This document shows positions 59,121 through 64,000 of a stretch of 64,000 bases of DNA, one piece after another. A program made the translations under genes and the position numbers. Position 1 is the first letter of the stretch. Every line of letters begins with the position of its first letter. The notes below the pieces were generated by a model. The model worked only from the letters and a program-made list of their open reading frames with translations, was not told the DNA's origin and made no database searches. The stretch comes from Halochromatium glycolicum (GTDB taxonomy: Bacteria; Pseudomonadota; Gammaproteobacteria; Chromatiales; Chromatiaceae), in assembly GCF_016584085.1 (NCBI RefSeq), contig NZ_NRSJ01000004.1, positions 1 to 64,000 of the forward strand, in the 5' to 3' direction.

Positions 59121-62100
59121 TCAGAACTCACCCTCAGGCGATACGATCGGCAGGTTCACGACATCCAACGCAGACCGGTTGCCCTTGCGATCGTACGCGC
59201 TCGCCTCCAGCACCAGCTGGCCGCCCGGGTCGAAGGGGACCGGGACCTGCAAGCGATAAGGCGGCGCCCGATCGAGCAGCGCGGGCGCGCCGTCGACGAC
59301 CAGTTCGACCCTCTCGACACCCACATTGTCGTCCGCAGCGAGCTCGACAAGGATGGCTTGCCCGGCGCGGACCTGCTCGCCCGGCAGTGGGCTCAGGAAC
59401 ACGGCCGTCGGCTGGGTCTCGTCTACCAAGACATTCAAAGGCACCGTCGGGCTCGCACCGAGATCACCGCCCCAGTCCTCGGCCTGCGCCTCAAGCGTCA
59501 AGGGGCCGGCACCCACGGGCACACGCAGGTCGAAGAGGAATGGCGTCGCACGCAAACCCAGTCTGCGTATACCATCGACCAGCAGGTCGACACGCTTGAC
59601 TGCGACATCGTCGGCTGCGTCCACGCTCACCACCACATCCGAGGTCTCGACAACCGACTGCCCGGCCGGTGGCGAGGTGATCGACACCGTCGGCGCACTG
59701 CCGCCAGCCTCCTCCGGCAGTTGCAGATGCACATCAAGCACGTTCGGCCGATCGATCACAAGCGCCGCTTCCGAGGCGGTCGCCGCATCGACCTGGCCAT
59801 CACCGTCGAAATCGGCGACGACCAGGTCCTGCACCTTCTCGCCGACGACAAAACTGCGCTCGCGCTCGAATGTACCGTCGCCCCTGCTGATCAGGACGGA
59901 TAGGTCCTGATGGCCGGCATGCCCGACGAATATGTCGTCTAGGCCGTCGTTGTTCGCGTCCGCCGCGCCGATGGCGAAGGTTTCCTGACCGGTGGGTACG
60001 CGGTTCTGCTCGAAGAATCCACCGTCGCCGCGACCGAGCAGGACCGAGACATCGTCCGTGCCCCCGTTGGCCACAGCCAGATCGAGCACACCGTCGGCGT
60101 CGAAGTCACCGATGGCACCGGCGTAGGCGCGATCCCCGGCCGTGTAGCCCACCGCCGCGCCCTCGAAGGTACCGGCCGGGTTGCCGAAACGCACGACCAC
60201 ATCGGCGTTGAGGAAAAGGTCATCGGCGTCTATGAAGTCCATGATGCTGATGAGGTCCTGGTTGCCGTCGGCGTCGAGGTCGGCCAAGAGGATCTGGCGC
60301 ACGCTAGGGCTGGTCGATGTCAGGTTCATGTCGAGCTTGGTCGGTGCCCGGAAGCTACCGTCCGCGTTGCCGATGAAGACGGCGATCTCGCTGGCCCTGG
60401 CGTCGACCAACAGGTCCGAGACGCCGTCCCCGTTGACGTCACCGATCGCGACATAGGTCGGTCTGTCCAGGGACTCGAGCTCGAGCGGCGGTTGGATGTC
60501 GAATCCGCTGTCGCCGTCCCCATAAAGGATCGCGACCTGGTCGAGGTTCGTGCTCGCCGCCGCGATATCGAGGTGACCGTCGCCGTTCAGGTCGCCCAAT
60601 GCCGGATTGCCCAGGCGCTGGCCGATGAACACGAACTCGGTGTGAAAGGTACCGTCGCCGCGGCCGAGGTGTATGCCCAGGTCGCGTAACCCGTTGGTGA
60701 TCAGGTCCGGTACCGTGTCGCCGTCGAGGTCCCCGACGGCGACGCGATCGACCGCCTGGTCGACGTTCACACGCGTTGGCAGCAGGAAGCTACCGTGTCC
60801 ATCCCCGAGCAAGATCGCCAGGTCGTCCGAGAAGTTCAGCGAGATGGCCAAATCCAAGAGGCCGTCTGCATCCAGGTCGGCCACGGCCAGGCGGTTGACC
60901 TTGGTCCCCACCGCATAGAAACGGGCGGGCTCGAAGCCGCCCGTGCCCTGGCCCTGGAACAACACCAGCGCACCATCGTCGATCGGGGACGGCCCGAACA
61001 GGCCGAAGCGGGTCACCACCAGATCGCGCCGCCCGTCCTGGTCCAGGTCCACGATCGCCAGGTCCGCGATGTCCTCGCCATCGGCGACCGCGCCCGGTAC
61101 GCGGTCGGTGGATGCAAAGGAGGCGAAACGCAGTGTACCGTCGGCCTGTGTGGTGTAAACGGTCACGAACTCGTCGTTTCGGTGGCCGGCCGCCACATCC
61201 GGGCGCCCGTCGTTGTTAAGGTCGCCGACCGCGAGCGTGCGCGGGGTCTGTCCGAATGTCGAGTAGCTGGCCGCATCCTGGAAGGTGCCGTCGCCGTTAC
61301 CCAGATTGACGCTCACCCTGCCGATACCGGTGCCAAACGAGTTGGCGACGACGATATCGAGCGCCCCATCAAGGTCGAGATCGACCAGCGCGATATCGCG
61401 CGGCAGGGCCTCGACAACGAGTGCGCCGACGAGTGTGAAGGTGCCGCCGAGGTTGCGCAGCAGGGTGACGGTGCCGTCGAAGTTCCCGTTTGCGACCGCG
61501 ATGTCGGGCAGGCCGTCGCCGTCGATGTCGCCGACCGCGATCGCCGTCGGCGTCGACCCGGCCGCATAGTGGATCGCGTCCGCCGCATCGAACTGGCCAC
61601 TACCATCGCCCGCAAGAACCGTTATCTGGTTGCCGGCGCTGTAGCCGACTGCCAGATCCAGCTGGCCATCCGCGTTTAGATCGGCGAGGCGCACGCTGTT
61701 CGGGGAGGGACGGGTCGCGACCTCGGGCTGCGCCTCGAACTGGCCGTTGCCGTCCCCGAGCAGGACGGTGAGGCTGTTGCCGTCGCCGTTTGCGACGACC
61801 AGGTCGAGCGTGCCGTTGCCGTCCACGTCGCCGCTGTCGACCTCGTTCGGCCCTTCGCCGGTCGGAAACTTGGCGCCCTTGAACAGACGCCTGCGTGGCG
61901 GAGTGACCGGCAGGTCGCCCACGTCGACGAGCGTACCGCGCGTCACCTGTACCGTCCCTGACTGCCCGCGCAGGACCTCGCCCTCGACCACTGCCTCGAT
62001 CTGCACCGAGACTGCTTGGGGGCGGCAGGCCGGGATGGCGTCAAAGGTGAACACGCCGTCCTGGTCCGTCAGGTGAGGCAAGAGGCCGGTCGGCCCGAAG

Positions 62101-63233
62101 AGCTCGACCTGCGCGCCCGCCACCGGCGCGCCGAGGGCGGTCACGACCCGCCCGGTCACGCTGCCTGTCTCGACGGCGAGCGGCTCGCAGCCGAGCAGGA
62201 CCTCATCGCCGTCCGTGATCCCGTCGCCGTCGGTGTCCGGGTTGTCCCGGTCGGTACCGAGCAGGACCTCGTCAAGGTTGGTTAGCCCGTCGCCGTCCTC
62301 GTCCGCGCCAGCCACGAAGTCGAACGGGTTGCCGGTCAGCTCGACCTCGAGCCCGTCGTCTGCCCCGTCGCCGTCGCTGTCCGGGTCTAGGGGGTCGGAC
62401 CCGAAGCCAACCTCGGCGCCGTCCTCCAGCCCGTCGCCGTCCGAGTCGCTGGCCAATGGGTCGCTGCCGGCTGCCAGCTCGGCCCCGTCGTCCAGGCCGT
62501 CGCCGTCCGTGTCCGCGGTGAAGAGCCCGGTGCCGGCCTGGAACTCCTCGAGATGGGTCAGTCCGTCGCCGTCGGGGTCCAGGCCGGCATCACTCGGGTC
62601 GTTCGGATCCAGACCGTTGTCGCGCTCGAATGCGTCCGGCAGCCCGTCGCCGTCGGTGTCGCCACCCGCTGCTACCGTGATCAGGGTGGTCGCCAGTATC
62701 CCCTGATGGATGGCTGTGATCGCGGCACGGCCGTTGCCGAGGGCCGTGACCCTGCCATCGGCATCGACCTCCAGGATGCCCTGGTTACTCGAGCTGTAGC
62801 CGGTGCCGGTCGCTGCTGCCGTGACGTCGCGGGTCGCCCCGTCGACGAAGCGGGCGGTCGCGGTGACTTGAGTGCTCTCGCCGATGGTATGGAGCGTCGC
62901 CGCGGCGCTGGTCAGGACCAGCGTCTCGGGAATCGGCTCCTCGACGCCGAATGTGATCGGCCCGACCTCGACACTGGCACCGGCCGGCCGCGAGAAGAAC
63001 GCCGAGTGGCCGCGGTCGAAACCGCCATCAGCGCGCTCGCAGACCACCCGCACCCGCATCAGGCTGTTGGACGGGGCAACGTTTGCGATCGCGAATGTGC
63101 CATTGCTCGCGACCTGGATAAAGCGGTTGACGACGGAGGCGGTGCACTCCTCGTTGAGCTGCTGGGCACCGGTGCCGGTGGAGAGCAGCAACGCCCAGAG
63201 CACAGCGGCGTGGCGGAGAGGGTTTATTCTCAT
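59121..63233 (-). CDS. Large secreted FG-GAP/thrombospondin-3-like repeat protein
   Basis: A 1370-residue exported protein. Order: signal peptide ([15 protein letters not shown]); a small domain with two cysteines; a bacterial Ig-like domain (about 100-185); six thrombospondin-3/EF-hand-like Ca-binding repeats of the DTDGDGLPD type (about 190-345); a carboxypeptidase-regulatory-like domain (about 350-430); about 14 FG-GAP/VCBS repeats of the [12 protein letters not shown] type (450-1130), as in integrin-like beta-propellers; and two Ig-like domains (1160-1340). No sorting tail is present. AAGGA lies next to the ATG. Probably calcium-bound adhesion or surface protein; ligand unknown. Confidence 0.9.
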   Translation of the reverse strand: MRINPLRHAAVLWALLLSTGTGAQQLNEECTASVVNRFIQVASNGTFAIANVAPSNSLMRVRVVCERADGGFDRGHSAFFSRPAGASVEVGPITFGVEEPIPETLVLTSAAATLHTIGESTQVTATARFVDGATRDVTAAATGTGYSSSNQGILEVDADGRVTALGNGRAAITAIHQGILATTLITVAAGGDTDGDGLPDAFERDNGLDPNDPSDAGLDPDGDGLTHLEEFQAGTGLFTADTDGDGLDDGAELAAGSDPLASDSDGDGLEDGAEVGFGSDPLDPDSDGDGADDGLEVELTGNPFDFVAGADEDGDGLTNLDEVLLGTDRDNPDTDGDGITDGDEVLLGCEPLAVETGSVTGRVVTALGAPVAGAQVELFGPTGLLPHLTDQDGVFTFDAIPACRPQAVSVQIEAVVEGEVLRGQSGTVQVTRGTLVDVGDLPVTPPRRRLFKGAKFPTGEGPNEVDSGDVDGNGTLDLVVANGDGNSLTVLLGDGNGQFEAQPEVATRPSPNSVRLADLNADGQLDLAVGYSAGNQITVLAGDGSGQFDAADAIHYAAGSTPTAIAVGDIDGDGLPDIAVANGNFDGTVTLLRNLGGTFTLVGALVVEALPRDIALVDLDLDGALDIVVANSFGTGIGRVSVNLGNGDGTFQDAASYSTFGQTPRTLAVGDLNNDGRPDVAAGHRNDEFVTVYTTQADGTLRFASFASTDRVPGAVADGEDIADLAIVDLDQDGRRDLVVTRFGLFGPSPIDDGALVLFQGQGTGGFEPARFYAVGTKVNRLAVADLDADGLLDLAISLNFSDDLAILLGDGHGSFLLPTRVNVDQAVDRVAVGDLDGDTVPDLITNGLRDLGIHLGRGDGTFHTEFVFIGQRLGNPALGDLNGDGHLDIAAASTNLDQVAILYGDGDSGFDIQPPLELESLDRPTYVAIGDVNGDGVSDLLVDARASEIAVFIGNADGSFRAPTKLDMNLTSTSPSVRQILLADLDADGNQDLISIMDFIDADDLFLNADVVVRFGNPAGTFEGAAVGYTAGDRAYAGAIGDFDADGVLDLAVANGGTDDVSVLLGRGDGGFFEQNRVPTGQETFAIGAADANNDGLDDIFVGHAGHQDLSVLISRGDGTFERERSFVVGEKVQDLVVADFDGDGQVDAATASEAALVIDRPNVLDVHLQLPEEAGGSAPTVSITSPPAGQSVVETSDVVVSVDAADDVAVKRVDLLVDGIRRLGLRATPFLFDLRVPVGAGPLTLEAQAEDWGGDLGASPTVPLNVLVDETQPTAVFLSPLPGEQVRAGQAILVELAADDNVGVERVELVVDGAPALLDRAPPYRLQVPVPFDPGGQLVLEASAYDRKGNRSALDVVNLPIVSPEGEF

Positions 63234-63249
63234 GGTCCTTAGACTCTCT

Positions 63250-64000
63250 CTAGGGCGCCGGGGGGAGGCCGCTACATGCAGTGGTACAGTTGTAGCTCAC
63301 GCTGCCCTCAGCGAACTGGCAGCTGAACGGCTCGTCGGCCGAGATCGTATATACATCAGGTGCTTGCTTCTGGGCCTCGAACACGCTGTCGCATACACAG
63401 GGGGTCTGGTCAATGTCGCAGCTGCCGGCGTCACAGGTCACCGTGCCCACCGTGCTCCCGTCGGCCTGGACCTCCTCGGAAAGGACATACCAGTCGTCGA
63501 ACAGGTCCTGGCACATGTCGATGAACTCGCCCACGCGATCGGCGCAGGCATCGACTTGGTCCTGTCGGCGGCTGGCGACCTCGCCGTTGCGGCAGACCAG
63601 GCAGTCGTTTGGATCAGTCTGGGGCGGGATGATGTCGTCGTCGGGTTCGTTCTCGCACCCGACCTCGGGGTCGCAACTGTCCCTGGTGCAAGGCCTGTTG
63701 TCGTCGCAGTCGAGCATCTGTGCGCCGGCCGTACACTGCCCGGCGCTGCATGCGTCGCCGAGGGTGCACAGGTTGTCGTCGCTGCAGTCTTCGCTGTCGT
63801 CGTCGATGGTCCGCACCCGCCCCTCGCGGCAGATCTGCCGCTTGCAGTCGTCTGCCGCGCGCTGGTAGGGCCGCTCGTTGTCGGCGTCGATGATGGTTGC
63901 CACCCCCGTGCTGCACACCGTCCGGCGGCAGTCACGCGGGGAGGCGTTGGACAGATCGCGGTTCTCGAAGATGGTGAAGCAGAACCCGGTCCGGCAGAAG
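63250..64000 (-). CDS. Cysteine-rich secreted repeat protein, N-terminus beyond window
   Basis: The frame is open from base 64000 to the stop at 63250 (at least 249 residues). The right part has Cys repeats of the pattern [20 protein letters not shown] and [20 protein letters not shown]. The C-terminal part has a disulfide-rich domain with a predicted helix ([19 protein letters not shown]) and [13 protein letters not shown]. Such CTxDxC/GxC repeats occur in large secreted proteins of myxobacteria and other deltaproteobacteria. The stop lies 16 bp before the FG-GAP gene, so the two are likely co-transcribed. Confidence 0.82.
   Translation of the reverse strand, partial: FCRTGFCFTIFENRDLSNASPRDCRRTVCSTGVATIIDADNERPYQRAADDCKRQICREGRVRTIDDDSEDCSDDNLCTLGDACSAGQCTAGAQMLDCDDNRPCTRDSCDPEVGCENEPDDDIIPPQTDPNDCLVCRNGEVASRRQDQVDACADRVGEFIDMCQDLFDDWYVLSEEVQADGSTVGTVTCDAGSCDIDQTPCVCDSVFEAQKQAPDVYTISADEPFSCQFAEGSVSYNCTTACSGLPPAP

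Overview
The window is GC-rich DNA that reads as a halophilic or halotolerant gammaproteobacterium, most likely of the Chromatiales (purple-sulfur-bacterium) type. The assignment is an inference from gene content: a glycine-to-betaine methyltransferase pair (GSMT/SDMT), a complete Mrp cation/proton antiporter operon, a Cus-type metal efflux system and an XrtA-type PEP-CTERM (PrsT) component. No rRNA, tRNA or CRISPR array was seen.

Positions 1-37,000 are mostly intact. In order: a MoxR/DUF58/DUF4381 cluster (minus strand, running off the left edge); a methyltransferase; a cytochrome b561; a circularly permuted ATP-grasp/alpha-E pair; adenylate kinase; a large AsmA-like protein; two small lipoproteins and an SH3 protein followed by a 161-bp imperfect palindrome; the betaine-synthesis operon with a divergent MarR regulator; a cNMP/CBS/DUF294 protein with its exonuclease partner; mrpAB-C-D-E-F-G; a CBS protein; a P-type ATPase; cytochrome c; hemerythrin; and an efflux adaptor/RND pump (CusB/CusA type).

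Positions 37,000-59,100 are a genomic scrapyard with real cargo inside it. At least five broken pieces of cusA-like genes are scattered through it. They lie among remnants of an IS91-like (rolling-circle type) transposase, three copies of a roughly 85-100-bp sequence that follows that transposase, other transposase scraps, and fragments of tgt, an alanine-aminotransferase-like gene, bioF, a methyltransferase and a Uma2 nuclease. Several toxin-antitoxin loci, intact and broken, are also present. The 38.1-44.6 kb part (tgt, VPLPA-CTERM genes, aminotransferase) looks alphaproteobacterial.

Embedded here is a set of PEP-CTERM/VPLPA-CTERM surface-protein genes and the PrsT TPR lipoprotein. Three of these transcription units have sigma-54-type -24/-12 promoters. 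Two of them carry a 17-bp TGTC...TTTTACA element 74-75 bp upstream of the -24 box, and the third has a cluster of related sites further upstream. This looks like a coherent sigma-54/enhancer-binding-protein regulon for sorted surface proteins and is the most interesting regulatory signal in the window.

Positions 59,100-64,000 return to intact genes: a 1370-residue secreted FG-GAP/thrombospondin-3-like repeat protein and, upstream in the same orientation, a cysteine-rich secreted repeat protein that runs off the right edge.
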